From positions 264,651,925 to 264,709,924 of the forward strand of contig NC_081415.1 of the NCBI RefSeq assembly GCF_030272615.1: a stretch of 58,000 nt of DNA. Direction: 5' to 3'. The position numbers and the translations under genes were made by a program. Origin of the DNA: Cryptomeria japonica (lineage: Eukaryota > Streptophyta > Pinopsida > Cupressales > Cupressaceae). The notes beneath the pieces were generated by a model that saw nothing but the letters and a program-made list of their open reading frames with translations, was not told where the DNA came from and did no database searches. This document shows, piece after piece, positions 34,401 to 45,316 of this stretch; position 1 is the first letter of the stretch; each line of letters opens with the position of its first letter.

Positions 34401-35922
34401 GAGATAAGGATGTTGGAGTGCTAACCAGAAGAAGAATTAGAGAGAATTCTTGGATGATCTCCACTATTGAGCCTAGAACTGCTAAGGAAGCATTTGGTCA
34501 TGATCATTGGGTCAAAGCTATGGGGGAGGAGATTGAACAAATTGAGAAGAACAACACATGGACTCTAGTACCCTGACTAGTAAATAAAAATTTAATAGGT
34601 ACTAAGTGGGTTTTTAGGAACAAGTTGAACGAAGATGGTGTTGCAGTTCACAACAAAGCTAGATTGGTTTGAAAAGGTTATGCAAAAGAATAAGGAGAAG
34701 ATTATGGTGAGACTTTTGCACCAGTGGCCATATTGGAAGGTGTTAGAACTTTACTGGCTTTTGCAACTCATAAAGGATTCAAACTATATCAGATGGATGT
34801 GAAATCTGCATTTTTGAATGGAATACTGGAAGAAGAAGTATACATTGAGTAGCCAGATGGTTATGCTTTAACTGATAAGAAGGACATGGTATGTAAGTTG
34901 CACAAGGCACTATATGGATTAAAGCAAACATCGAGAGCATGGCATGAAAGGCTTCATTCACACCTGATGGAGATAGGATTTCAAAGAACCAGTGAAGACA
35001 ACAATATATATCTTAAATCTGAAGGAGATAAAATATTGGCTAGTGAAGTGTTTGTAGATGATATCATATTTGGAGGAAATGATGACATGGATAATGATTT
35101 TGCAAATGAAATGAAAAGTGAGTTTGAAATGTCTCTAGTGGGAGAGATAAAAAATTTCATAGGCTTGCAAATACAACAAATGAAGAGTGGTATTTTCATC
35201 ACATAGTCTAAGTATGTGAAGGAGGTATTAAAGACATTTGGGATGAGTGACTGTAAACTAGTTGGGACACCAATGGTTACAAGTTGTAAGTTGTCTAAGG
35301 AAGATGAGGCTACATCTGTTGATGAGAAACAATACAGGTCAATGATTGGAAAATTCCACTATGTTGTTCACAACAGACCAGATATAGCTCATGCAGTTGG
35401 TCTAGTTGCAAGATTCCAGAAGAATCTGAAGGAAACTTTGATTTGAAGGTGTACATAGATGCAAAATGGGTAGGTAATGTTGATGACCAGAAAATCACAA
35501 CCGGTGGAGCATTCTTTCTAGAAGGAAGACTTGGTTCATGGAGTAGCAAGAAGCAGAGTTGTATTTCATAGTCTACTACTGAAGCTGAGTATGTTGCAGC
35601 TTATATGACTTGTACCTAGGCTATCTGGATTAAACACATTTTGGAAGGTTGTAAGATGAAGTTTACACAACCTATAAAGATCTTATGTGACAATACCACT
35701 GCCATAAATATTTCAAAGAACCCTGTCTTGCACGCACAAACCAAGCACATTGAATTGAAGTATCATTTTTTGAGGGAAAAAGTTTAGAGTAATGATGTGA
35801 TCTTAGAACATGTTTCTACCAAGGAGCATCTTGCAGATATCTTTACTAAACCTCTACCTAAAACTACTTTTGAGTATCTTAGAAGTCATCTAGGCATTGC
35901 ACACCTTCATGAGGTAAATTGA
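31405..35922 (+). pseudogene. Element D gag-pol polyprotein
   Basis: Start at the ATG at 31405. Gag (UBN2-like) is followed by a CCHC knuckle CFACNKIGHITANC (32200-32241), the protease motif WIIDSGCSHHMTGD (about 32446-32487), GAG-pre-integrase LWHRRFCHLNFDNI (about 32821), and integrase HTDLCGPIRTKS and FTDDCSRMMWVTFLK. After the nested LTR come LSALRTPQQNGIVERNN (third catalytic Glu) and ARLV then GETFAPVAILEGVRTLLAF of RT, with the FVDDIIFGG catalytic site near 35052. RNase H ends with ADIFTKPLPK and a natural TGA at 35920-35922. The frame is kept from 31405 to about 35430 when the insertion is removed. In-frame stops lie near 31555, 32614, 33130, 33760, 34126, 34574, 34669, 34690, 34851 and 35204, and further ones in RNase H. 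A deletion near 35433 removes the start of RNase H. Confidence 0.93.
33268..33752 (-). mobile_element. 485-bp solo LTR inserted in D integrase
   Basis: On the minus strand it begins TGTTGGTGTAAATAATTATT and ends CAAAATCTCACA. Flanks GTATA (33263-33267) and GTATC (33753-33757) are a near-perfect target duplication. A TATA box, CCTATATAAGTAGGC, lies near 33426-33440 on the minus strand. Removing it restores the integrase frame. It is a short copia-type or TRIM-size LTR with no interior. Confidence 0.85.
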
Positions 35923-36249
35923 GCATGATATAGATTGCATCAGTCTCGGAGCTACTTGCAGAATTTTACAGTAGGATTGGTGTAGAAGTGGAGTTATTCC
36001 ACAAGGGGAGCATCAAGTGTGGAGAGCATCAAGTTCCAGGTTGTTGATGCTGAACAATGAAGTGTTACATTGCATGTTTTACTTTCAATTTAGCATTGTT
36101 GTCAAAGGGGGAGAAGAACTATGTGATTATGGGGAGAAGAACCAATGACAAGCTGAAGACATGGAGAATAAATGGTAAAATGTAAACCAAGATTCCTATT
36201 CACAATCATAGCAATCAATGGTATTGATATTTATATTGTCATCAATGCC

Positions 36250-36261
36250 AAAGGGGGAGAT
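36250..36261 (+). promoter_or_regulatory. Element D polypurine tract
   Basis: AAAGGGGGAGAT directly before the 3' LTR. A second copy, AAAGGGGGAGAAG, lies near 36106-36118. Confidence 0.88.
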
Positions 36262-37645
36262 TGTTGGCATTTCCATGAAGATTGCATTAATGATTCGTTA
36301 TGTTGTCATTGCTATCAATTAACCGGTAATAATGCTATTGGTATAATGATGTTTTGTAATCGGTAGGAACAACTAAGTGAAAGAAACTGTAACCGGTAGG
36401 TTAGTTTGTGGAGTGAATTAGTATTGCTAAGTATGAGTTGAACTGATAAACCCTACCTATTGTTTTGATAAACCCTAATCGATTAAGTATCGTGAATTGG
36501 TTATATTGGTTTATGATCTGATGACGAGTGGTAATGATTATGACACATATGCATATTGTATGAAGAGAGTTTCAAAGTGTTTTTGGGGTGTTGAGTTAAT
36601 GTTTTTCTTATCTTGGGAATGAGCAAGTATATTGCATGTAATGGAAAGCGTGTGATGAGTTACTAAGTTCGATGAAGCGGTGATCAAGGAGCGGTCGAGG
36701 CTTTCTTGAATGATGTTTAGAGATTATTATGTAATCCAATGGTCATAATTGAACCAACTTGTTTGTAATCTCTATGAGAATTAGGTTTTTGTGTGTTACC
36801 GACCTAGTTGATTTGTTTATAAGGTCGATGAGTTGTTTAGTTGAAGTGTTGGCAAAGATCAATTGAGTGTGTGATTGTCAAACCAGATGATGTATCTGTA
36901 GTTTGAGTAAAGGAAGATAGGAGCATGAAAAGGATCTGAACAAGCAAGTGAAGTTCTATTCAAATAGATCAACAAACTCCTGTTGTTTTCTAAAAATTAC
37001 AATAGTTAAATCCCCTAACTGGGTAAGCTCTAACAAGCTTGGTGTTATTCAAATCCTCTAACAAGGTGATCAATTAGCTTGGACTCTGAATCCTTTACAA
37101 AGGTTACTCCTCATAGGGTATTGCTTCTAACAAGGCATTATAGTCAATCCCTTAACCAGGTGGTTCCTAACAAGATCAGTTCTTAACAAGATTTTTGTAA
37201 AAGGTTTAATAGGCTTGGCTCCTAACAGGGTGAACTTCAGAAGAGTCTCATCTCACCATGGTTTTTCCTATTTGGGTTTCCATGTCAAAAATATTGTGTC
37301 AAGTGGTGAATGTTTTTGTGGTTATGTTTTATTATGGTTGATTTGCTTAAATACTTATTCCACTTTGATAAGTCATGATAACCGACAACAATATGAAGTT
37401 TTACTTGTGTCAGTAAAAGTATTTGGATGTTTGTAAGTTACAAGTTGTTTAATATTATCTGTTGTAACAGTCAACCGGTTTAGTTTGACAGTTTTTATCT
37501 TGATAGAGATATTGCATTGATAGTTCTAAGTTTACTTTGAGAGATTTATTTTGAGATTGGTGAAGTTTTATCAATTTTTCTATCTACTGATTCACCTCCC
37601 CCTCTCAGTAGTTGACCAGATCCTTGTTCTTTCATCATACCATCA
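36262..37645 (+). repeat. Element D 3' LTR
   Basis: 1,384 bp. It pairs with the 5' LTR, with scattered, mostly transition differences and a few small indels. ORFs 37215-37436 and 37551-37820 are not genes. Confidence 0.93.
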
Positions 37646-38309
37646 CTATAACCACGTGTACAACAAATATATGCTTGGTTTCAAGGACATCTTGTGTAAG
37701 AATTTGTTTGATCTTTTTTTGAGAATGTGCACCCTATGTAAGACATATATAAATTTTGCATTTGGTTTTAGGCATAAAGCATCTCGTGTAAGAGTTTGTT
37801 TGCTCCAGTTTCAAGAATAAATACCCCATTTAAGACATGCAAAAATATAGGACAATATGGGACAAATAGGGTGATATGTATGCACCCCCCTTAAGATGTC
37901 AACATAGCTCTATGCTGATGTCTAAAGGAAGCTAGAAACAATGATACCCACCTTCAACACCAAGGAGATATCTTTTTAGGCAACAATATTCATGAATCCA
38001 AGCTAAAGAGGCAACAATCTTACATGCAAGGATAAGATAATTAAAAAAGAGATATCTTAAGTGTAAAGGGAATCCTTGGAGGAGAAGAGATATTTTCTCA
38101 AAATAAATCTACCTCCAGGGTGAGTTATGGAACAAACATAACATCTTCTACCAAAAGAAAGGAAGAAGAACAAGAATGCCTACCTTCCTCCTATTGCTAG
38201 GTAAATGGATTCTTGATGAAGTATGACATACTTTTGACCCAAAGTGAAGGGTTTTCTTATAATAGACATACATTTCCAAGTGTAAATGAGGTTGTAATCA
38301 AAGGCATAC
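37646..38309 (-). other. Element C interior between D and E
   Basis: Non-coding. It carries the continuation of the tandem motif (about 37688 and 37780) and A-rich text such as GGAAGAAGAACAAGAATGCC. It ends at CATAC, the target site of element E. Confidence 0.6.
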
Positions 38310-38720
38310 TATTGGAATCCAAGAACACTAAGATAGGGAGGTGAATCAGTGTCCTAGCAATAAACGAATTTCTGAACTTATTGCATATGAACTGGTTAAC
38401 AACAAATATAATTAAAGTGCATAAGCCAAATAACACATAAAGAAGCACAACCATAACACCAATATTTATACGTGGAAAACTCTGTAAAGGGAAAAACCAT
38501 GGTGGGGTTGATACCCACAATATCTATATACTTTATCAAGGTATACAAATATTACATAGAGTGGATTGCACATGCAATCGGGCTCACCACCTAGAGCTCA
38601 CTGCTCAAACATAAGTCTCACTGACTTACACAATATTATACAATGATTACAAATAAAAATAAACTTATAGATTGCATCTGATCATTTTGAACAGGTTCTG
38701 GTTTATGCTCTGTCAACCTC
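38310..38720 (-). repeat. Element E 3' LTR, left fragment
   Basis: The end opposite the PPT, starting with TATTGGAATCC on the plus strand (TGTTGG in the other LTR). It carries the CATGGTTTTTCCC stem and TATAAATATTGG on the minus strand. It is broken at ACCTC by element F and continues at 46428. Confidence 0.92.
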
Positions 38721-39831
38721 TGTTGGCATTTTTGATGTTTTTGTTGTGATTGTCATTGATGGACACACACTTGCATTGAGATCCTCTTTATATGTATGAG
38801 TTAGAGCACAACCTGTATTTGTTCCAACCGGTATGTTGTATTATAGTCTTTAGACTATTGATGTTTTGCAGAATGTGTTTCCCGGTCTGAAGCGGCATGT
38901 TGACCTCAAGCGGTACGAGGGATTAAAGTGGCATAACACATTTCTACCAGTCTTCATTTTTGTCAAACCGACAACTGACATTTTGTATGAACCGGTAATA
39001 CTTTGTGATGAGTTACCACCCACCGATTGTTTGACGGTGCCGACACTGTAGCAATGCTTTTTGTGACATATTACCTAGTATGTCCAGGTTCGTTGAGCCT
39101 AGGAAATTGTAATGTAATCCTATTGGACTGACATGAAAATAGTTTCCTTTATAAGGACATCATGTCTAGGGTTTTAGGGTGTGGTTGTTATTTTGTTGTT
39201 GTGATAGTTGCTATTGCGGCTAGGGTTTAAGGAGGTTGAGTAGTTGGAGAGATTATGAATGTGTAGAAGACTAAAGTAATGCAATAGTGCATTAAGAACA
39301 AGCTATCAAGGATCTAATCGAGCAGCCTGTGCTATTAGTTAGATCAAACACTTGTTGATTACTCACATCTTTGACAAGTCTGTAGCCCTTAACTGGGTAG
39401 GCCCAAAAGCCTCTTGTAAATCCTCTAACAAGGTGGTTCACATATGTGGATCTAAAATCCTCTAGCAAGGTAGTCTTTAATCAGACTTATCTCCTAATAG
39501 AGATTGAGATTCCTAACAGGATCTGTTCTGGTAAAGAACATTGTAAGACCTTAACCGGTCTAACCTTAGCCGGTCTGGTTCCTATTCTGCACATAGTTAC
39601 TTGTGAGTTCCATCTCACCGTGGTTTTTCCCATTTGGGTTTCCACGTCAAAATATCTTGTGTTATGGTGTTTGTGCTATTGTGGGTGAATGCATTATTAG
39701 CTATTTGGTTTGCATGTTTGTTAACCGGTTTGTCTGTTAAACTGTTTTACTAGTTTACTGCTACTGTTGCAAAGTGTTTAAGTGCAAAGATTTTTGGCAT
39801 ACTAATTCACCCCCCCTCTTAGTATTCATCA
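38721..39831 (+). repeat. Element F 5' LTR
   Basis: It begins TGTTGGCATTTTTGATG and ends TAGTATTCATCA. It contains a TTTATAAGG TATA-like box near 39150, several ACCGGT palindromes, and the stem CACCGTGGTTTTTCCCATTT with GGGTTTCCACG near 39617-39647. ORFs 38866-39051 and 39446-39688 recur in the other LTR and are not genes. Confidence 0.95.
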
Positions 39832-39833
39832 AT

Positions 39834-39846
39834 TGGTATTAGAGCC
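39834..39846 (+). promoter_or_regulatory. Element F primer binding site
   Basis: TGGTATTAGAGCC lies two bases after the LTR. It is initiator-Met tRNA type and identical to that of element D over the shared length. Confidence 0.9.
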
Positions 39847-39849
39847 AAC

Positions 39850-41159
39850 CTTTCTATAAGTTTAACCACTTGGAAAGAGATACGGGGGAATACACATTGA
39901 GGGAACTTACCCACCAGCTCACTCAGTCTGAGCAAGCCTATGATGATCTTATGGTCAAATACAAGGCATCTAAAGAAAAATGAAGAGAACATGCAGAAAA
40001 GCTGATGGATCTATTTGAAAATAGTTCTTCAGATGAAGCAGACATGGAAGCCCTAATTGCTGAAGTAAATAAGTTGAATGAATCAAACTCCAACTTGAGA
40101 AAGGAGTTGGAAGGACTGACTATCTGGATGTGTCAAGAGCTTGAGAACCAGAGAAAAGTTGAAGACCTAGTGAAAGAAAGAGATCATGAGATCTCCAAGT
40201 TGAAACAAGAGATAAGTGCCCTAAATGCTCAACTCCATGCAAGCAAGGTGGAAAAGGAAGACATGCAAGGAGAACTGAACACTGCCATCTCTGAGAATGA
40301 AAACCTATTGGTAACAAATGCTACTATTTCCAAAGAACTCTCTGAGTCAAAGGAAATACTTGCTAAGTTCAACAAGAGTACTGTCAAGCTAGAGCAAAAG
40401 CTTGAATTTGCCAAACCGGTCAAGAATACCAATGGACTTGGTTATTCCGGTCATGAGGAAGGCGAGACCTTTGGTACAAATGCTAGAACATCAATGAAAC
40501 AACCAACATCAAAGGATAAAGGTAAGCAAAATTTTAAACGTATTTGTTTCAACTGTCTTAAAGAAGGACATACTGCAAATGTGTGTAGGAGTAAGGCTTA
40601 CAACAATTTTCCTTATTTCCTAAATGATAAGCCTAGATCCTATAGATTTGATGGTAACTGTTATGCATGCAACAAGTATGGGCATAGAGAATCTGAATGC
40701 AGGTCTATTATGAATAACACTGGAAGATATCCTCAGAGGACCCAAGGAGCTGGTCCTGAACCTTTTGTGAACCAGAATCACAATCGGTTTAATGCCTTCA
40801 ATCATCAGCCAAGAAGCAGTGGTTATCAAGCGGCAACCAAATGGAGAGCAAATTGTATGATCTATCATGGTTATGGTCATACTGCTGCAACATGCAGAAG
40901 GAAGATTGGAAACATGAACAATGGACCTTGGAGAGCACCTGGATTGGTCTGCTGTCACTACAACAAACCAGGTCACGTTGCCAGATTTTGTAGATCAAGA
41001 AAGGACATATCTAATGATATACCGGTCACTCCAGAAGGAGACATTGATGTTGACACTGTTCAAGCGGATATGAACAAAACCTGGAAGAAGAAACCAACGG
41101 TGTTACAAGAGGAACCAATTTCTGCACCTAGTGTGGAAATCACAAAACCGACAAACTAA
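39850..41159 (+). pseudogene. Element F Gag: coiled coil plus four zinc knuckles
   Basis: The reading frame is open from just after the PBS (FNHLERDTGEYTLRELTHQL) through one TGA at about 39981, then from the ATG at 40005 to 41159. Residues 1-145 after that ATG form a long coiled coil (ELENQRKVEDLVKERDHEI), followed by NGLGYSGHEEGETFGT, a motif common before the knuckles in plant copia Gags. Four CCHC-like knuckles follow: CFNCLKEGHTANVC, CYACNKYGHRESEC, CMIYHGYGHTAATC (second Cys replaced by Tyr or His) and CCHYNKPGHVARFC. The N-terminal UBN2 capsid domain of usual copia Gags is missing. It probably binds RNA and co-assembles with a helper Gag. The same layout is in element E. Confidence 0.85.
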
Positions 41160-41610
41160 GCTTCATAAAAGCTTAGGGGGAGAAAACGGCTAAATGTTTC
41201 GAACCCCTGTTTTACACCAGTAAAAGACCTTAACTGGTATGTTATACTTGTCATTTGGCAGAAGACCGGAAATGATAAAAAGGCAAAATTAGGGTTTACA
41301 CCCTAATGGAGGAGCATTAATGATGGTAGGTGAGGAATATGTTTAAAAGCATTTTTCAAATCATTTCTCACTATCATTTTTCGAGCGAAGAAAAGTTTTT
41401 CAAAGAGCAGAGCGACGAAAAGGTGATTTGAGCAGATATTTTGAGAAATTGTGAAACCGCGAAGGAGATTCAAATTTAAACTGGAAACGGTCAAGCGGAG
41501 AACACAAAGCGGTGATTCAACAACTAACGGAGTGTGAAGTGAAGGAGAATCAACAAGCCCTAATTTCACGTGTTTCAAAAGGTATTTCTCAAGTTCTTAA
41601 GATTTCTATC

Positions 41611-44600
41611 ATGGCTTCCGCATCTCATACCAGTTCTAGTGCATCTGTCGAGTCTGCAAGTTTTATTCAACGGAAGTCGAAGTATAATGCCCTATCACAA
41701 GTTTCGGCTAGTGTGATAGTAGAAGAGGGAATTTCTGACTAAATAGATTGCAAAATAGAAGACCTAGGGTCTCTAGCTATCCACACCCAGTTAGGTTTAT
41801 TTTGTGGTAAAGATAAGAAGATCAAACTGGAGTTTAATATTTTGGAGAAGAAAAAGATCCACAATGCTGTTTACTTCCTGGAAGATTTCACAAAGGATCA
41901 TATACGAATCATTTTGAGCAGAGTCCATGGTGATAAGATGTACCTGGAGAGAACACATGACATCACACTATAGGCAATTCATGCAGTCACCGGATTCTAC
42001 AACACAGGGGAAGTGCTAGCCCTAAGAATGGTAAGCAAAACTGAAATGTCCAAGCTCACCGGTTCAGTGAGTGACTCACGTGGCATGACAGTAAATTCTA
42101 TTAAGGATGATCTGGTTAAGTATGCGTGTATGGTGATTGGATATCAGACATTCTCAGCCAGCATAATTAACTCTATATTTGCTGCAGTGGTAAATGCCAC
42201 TTACCGGATGATAAAGGAGGATGCATCATTTGATCTGTGCACAGGTATGCAGAGACAACTCTTGTTGAATCTGAAGGTGATCAAATAGGATAATGCACTT
42301 AGGTTCAAGTTTGGACAACTATTGGTTGGGTTGTTCTTCTATTACCAAGGCTACTTCCTAGGAGTAGGAGATGTTCAGTGGTCCGGTGACCAACCGGTAA
42401 CCAAGCAAATCAAGGAAAGCATTGAAGCACTTGGAACCGGTTACCCTGATATTCTGAACAAGTATTTTGATGAGTTCAGAAGGAAGATGAGCCAAAGAGT
42501 GAGGATATTAGGTGACATCATCAAGAAATATGAAGACGATATCTACTTTACCATCCAAGTAGATAAATGTATAATGGAGGTTGTTGAGCCTAGATAGGAA
42601 GAAGTGGAGCCAATGGGTTATGAGGTGATGTAATATATGCTGGAAGGGTATGCCTCTACCCTTATTGCCTCACCGCTTGATCCTAAGGTGAAGAGAACCG
42701 ACACCTACCTAGAGAGGATAACACCGGTTGAGGAACCACCAACAATGAAAGAAAAAGAACCAGCAGTGAAGAAGGCAAAGGCAGTGCCTACAACATCCAC
42801 ACCGATTACTACTAGAACTCCAAAAGTGACGAAGCGGTCACAAACCAAGAAGAAACCGAAAGCTACACCGGCTAAAGTGTTTTAGAGAAAGAGGAAGACA
42901 AGGAACACCTCTCCAGACTAAGAAGAAACCTTGTCTGAGGAAAAGCCAAAGAAAACACGTCAAACAAAGAGGAAGACAAAGAATGAACTGGCATCATCTG
43001 CACCAGTAAATATAAATATATCTTCCTATAAACCTTTGACACATTGTCAAAGAACAATAAAGAATATTAGGAGAAAAGTGCTAAATGACTTACTTGAGTG
43101 TTTTGATGACTTCAATGAGGATGAAAAGGAAGCGGTTGAAAAGGAAATAATTCAATATTTATGTATTAATGATCGGTCGCCCTCAGAGATTAAGTCTCAG
43201 ACACTAGATTCTTTATATATGTCATTAGATAATAGATGGTGCATTGCCATAGAAAAGGAACAGGAAATTAGGGAGAAATTTTTTGCACAGTACTTTCCCG
43301 ACCTGTCAAATTCTGAGTTGTATGATGCTATTGACCAAAATAAAGGACTCTTCTTCACTAGAAAAAGAAGACTCCGACTGTTAGAAGGTAGAGTTGCTAA
43401 TGTCGAAAAATACACCCATTTGTAGATGAAAACCACTATCCAGACTCACAAAGCGTGTCTCGCCAACCTACAAGCTGAACAAGAACTAGTTATATCCAAA
43501 CCGGATGAAGTATTTGATGATGAAGGAAATCCGGTTGTTGAACCAATCGACACCATTGATGTCGATACTTTGGATGTTGAGGATGATACTCAGGAAACCC
43601 CATCTGAGGCTACATGACATAAGCAATAGGCTGATAAGCAAGATGAGGACAGACAGGAAGTGACAAAGGAAGAGGCAAAGCAGAGGAAAAAGGATGAAGA
43701 AGAGAAGCAGAAAAAGGATGAAGAAGAGAAGCAGAAGAAAGATGAAGAGGAGAAAAAGAAAAAAGATGAAGAGGAGAAAAAGAAAAAAAATGAAGAGGAG
43801 AAAAAGAAGAAAGAAGAAGAGGAGAAGAAGAAGAAAGATGAAGAGGAGAAGAAGAAGAAAGATGAAGAAGAGAAGCAGAAGAAGGATGAAGAGGAGAAAA
43901 AGAAGCAAGAAGATGAAAAGAAAAAGAAAGAAGAGGAAAACAAGGAACAAGAGAAGAAGAAGGAAGCGGAGAGGAAGAAGAAGGAAGAAGAAGATAAGGA
44001 ACAGGAGAAGAAGAAGGAAGCAGAATAGGAGAAGAAGAAGGAAGAAGAAAAGAAAAAGGCTAAGGAGGACAAGGAAGCAGAAAAGAAGAGAGAAGCGAAG
44101 AAGAAGAAAGCAGAAGAGGACAAGGTAGGAGAAGCGGCAGAGAGTACCTAGATGGAGACTCTGAAGGCAACTGGGAGTCAAGCCAAACTAGCTGACCTCA
44201 CCAGTCCTATAGATCTCCAGTCTGCAAGTGAAACAGAGCTAATGCAGAGCATCAAGGTAGCTCAAGAGCCCCTTGAAATCATTTGACGGAAGAAGGAGTA
44301 GGATGTAATCCAAGCAGCCGTGGATACGCTTACTGGTTTGATACCCGATACAAATCTTCCAAACACTGATTCATCATTAGCTAGACTTAAGCTCCTATGC
44401 ACAATAGTAGATGATCAGGTGCAGAGCCTTGAAGAGGCAGTAGAGGCTAATGTCAAGAAGGAGCATCAAAAAGCTCTTAATATAGCTCTAGTGAAAAAGT
44501 TGAATGAGCTCCGAACTGAACTGAAGAAAGAACAAAAGGATATAAGGGATGCTCTAGATGAGGGGAATCTGCTACTCAGCAAAATCTTTCAACCCCATCT

Positions 44601-45018
44601 ATTCTATGATGATGTGCTAGCTCAGAAGAAAAAACTTGAACAGGACTTGCAGTCCTACTTGAGCACATTCAAGCCGCCTTATGATTCCTTCACAACTTAT
44701 GCGCAAACCATTCACCGGTTTCACATCCAGTCAGCGAAAATGGAGCAAGAAATCAACACTCGGTCTAGAGATTTGTAGGAGCTACAACTGGTTCTACTCC
44801 CATGATTGCAAATTCTTCAGAAGTGCTATCTGAACCTAAATGCCTTAACTGTTACACAGGAGATGAGCACAATCGATGCCATGGAAGAGCAAGTCTCCCA
44901 GATGCAGACAAAGCAAGAAGTAGCCACCTCCCTACTTGAGTCCCGGTCTTTGTCGATGAAGCAATTCTTGCAGGACTTTAAATCTATTTTTGACAAGTAT
45001 CATTCCTTGTTGTCATAA
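41611..45018 (+). pseudogene. Element F ORF2: ~1,136-codon unknown protein
   Basis: From ATG 41611 (MASASHTSSSASVES) to a natural TAA at 45016-45018, the sequence stays in one frame with no indel. The roughly 17 in-frame stops are all TAG, TAA or TGA that could derive from CAG, CAA or CGA. Region 1 (about residues 1-330) is globular, with ILSRVHGDKMYL, AIHAVTGFYNTGEV and MSKLTGSVSDSRGMTVNSIK. Region 2 is basic and Thr/Pro/Lys-rich (42720-43010). Region 3 is helical (43020-43420). Region 4 (43660-44140) is a Lys/Glu repeat of 8-residue units. Region 5 (44290-45018) is a coiled coil. It has no protease, integrase, RT or RNase H motif. It sits where pol should be, directly after gag. Element E has a homologue. 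It could be an env-like ORF of Sirevirus type or a new accessory protein; its role is unknown. Confidence 0.8.
43681..43910 (+). repeat. 24-bp minisatellite encoding KKDEEEKx units
   Basis: About nine copies of a 24-bp unit (AAAAAGGATGAAGAAGAGAA-like) encode 8-residue KKDEEEKQ or KKDEEEKK repeats inside ORF2 of element F. The opposite strand gives long Phe/Ser/Leu ORFs (43486-44181) that are artefacts of this repeat. Confidence 0.88.
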
Positions 45019-45304
45019 ACTTTTATTTTTTATATCAAATGAAAATAGGGTTGTTCAACTGTACTTTGTCATTGTTGGCAAAGGGGGAGAAGAATTCTAT
45101 TTGGAGAAGTATCTGGTAATCAAAATTTTGATTATATGCTCTGTATATCTCAATGTTTATGCTCTTTATGCAAAATTGTTATACATTGTATTGTCAAAGG
45201 GATAGTGTATATGCTTAGGGGGAGCAATTTTGCTAATGGCATGATTTTGTTGTAAAACACTTAGATGTCAAAATTTTATTTTCCTAAGTGTTGCCATCAA
45301 TGCC

Positions 45305-45316
45305 AAAGGGGGAGAT
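45305..45316 (+). promoter_or_regulatory. Element F polypurine tract
   Basis: AAAGGGGGAGAT immediately before the 3' LTR. Additional tracts AAAGGGGGAGAAG (about 45078) and TTAGGGGGAGCAA (about 45218) lie upstream, the multiple-PPT arrangement known from Sireviruses. Confidence 0.88.

Larger units (their letters stand above)
29927..37645 (+). mobile_element. Element D: Ty1/copia (Sirevirus-like) retrotransposon
   Basis: LTRs lie at 29927-31332 and 36262-37645, both beginning TGTTGGCATTT and ending ATACCATCA. Flanks GTATA (29922-29926) and CTATA (37646-37650) match in four of five bases. PBS, gag-pol in one frame and PPT are all present. A further PPT-like CAAAGGGGGAGAAG lies upstream of the final PPT, a feature known from Sireviruses. 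It is the only element in the window with a near-complete gag-pol, now inactivated by stops, an internal deletion and a 485-bp insertion. It is inserted in element C. Confidence 0.94.

Noticed and set aside
38866-39688. Small ORFs repeated at 45462-46284, which might look like a duplicated gene
   Set aside because: They are the same positions of the two LTRs of element F.
43486-44181. Long minus-strand ORFs rich in Phe, Ser and Leu (membrane-like)
   Set aside because: Reverse strand of the Lys/Glu repeat in ORF2 of element F.
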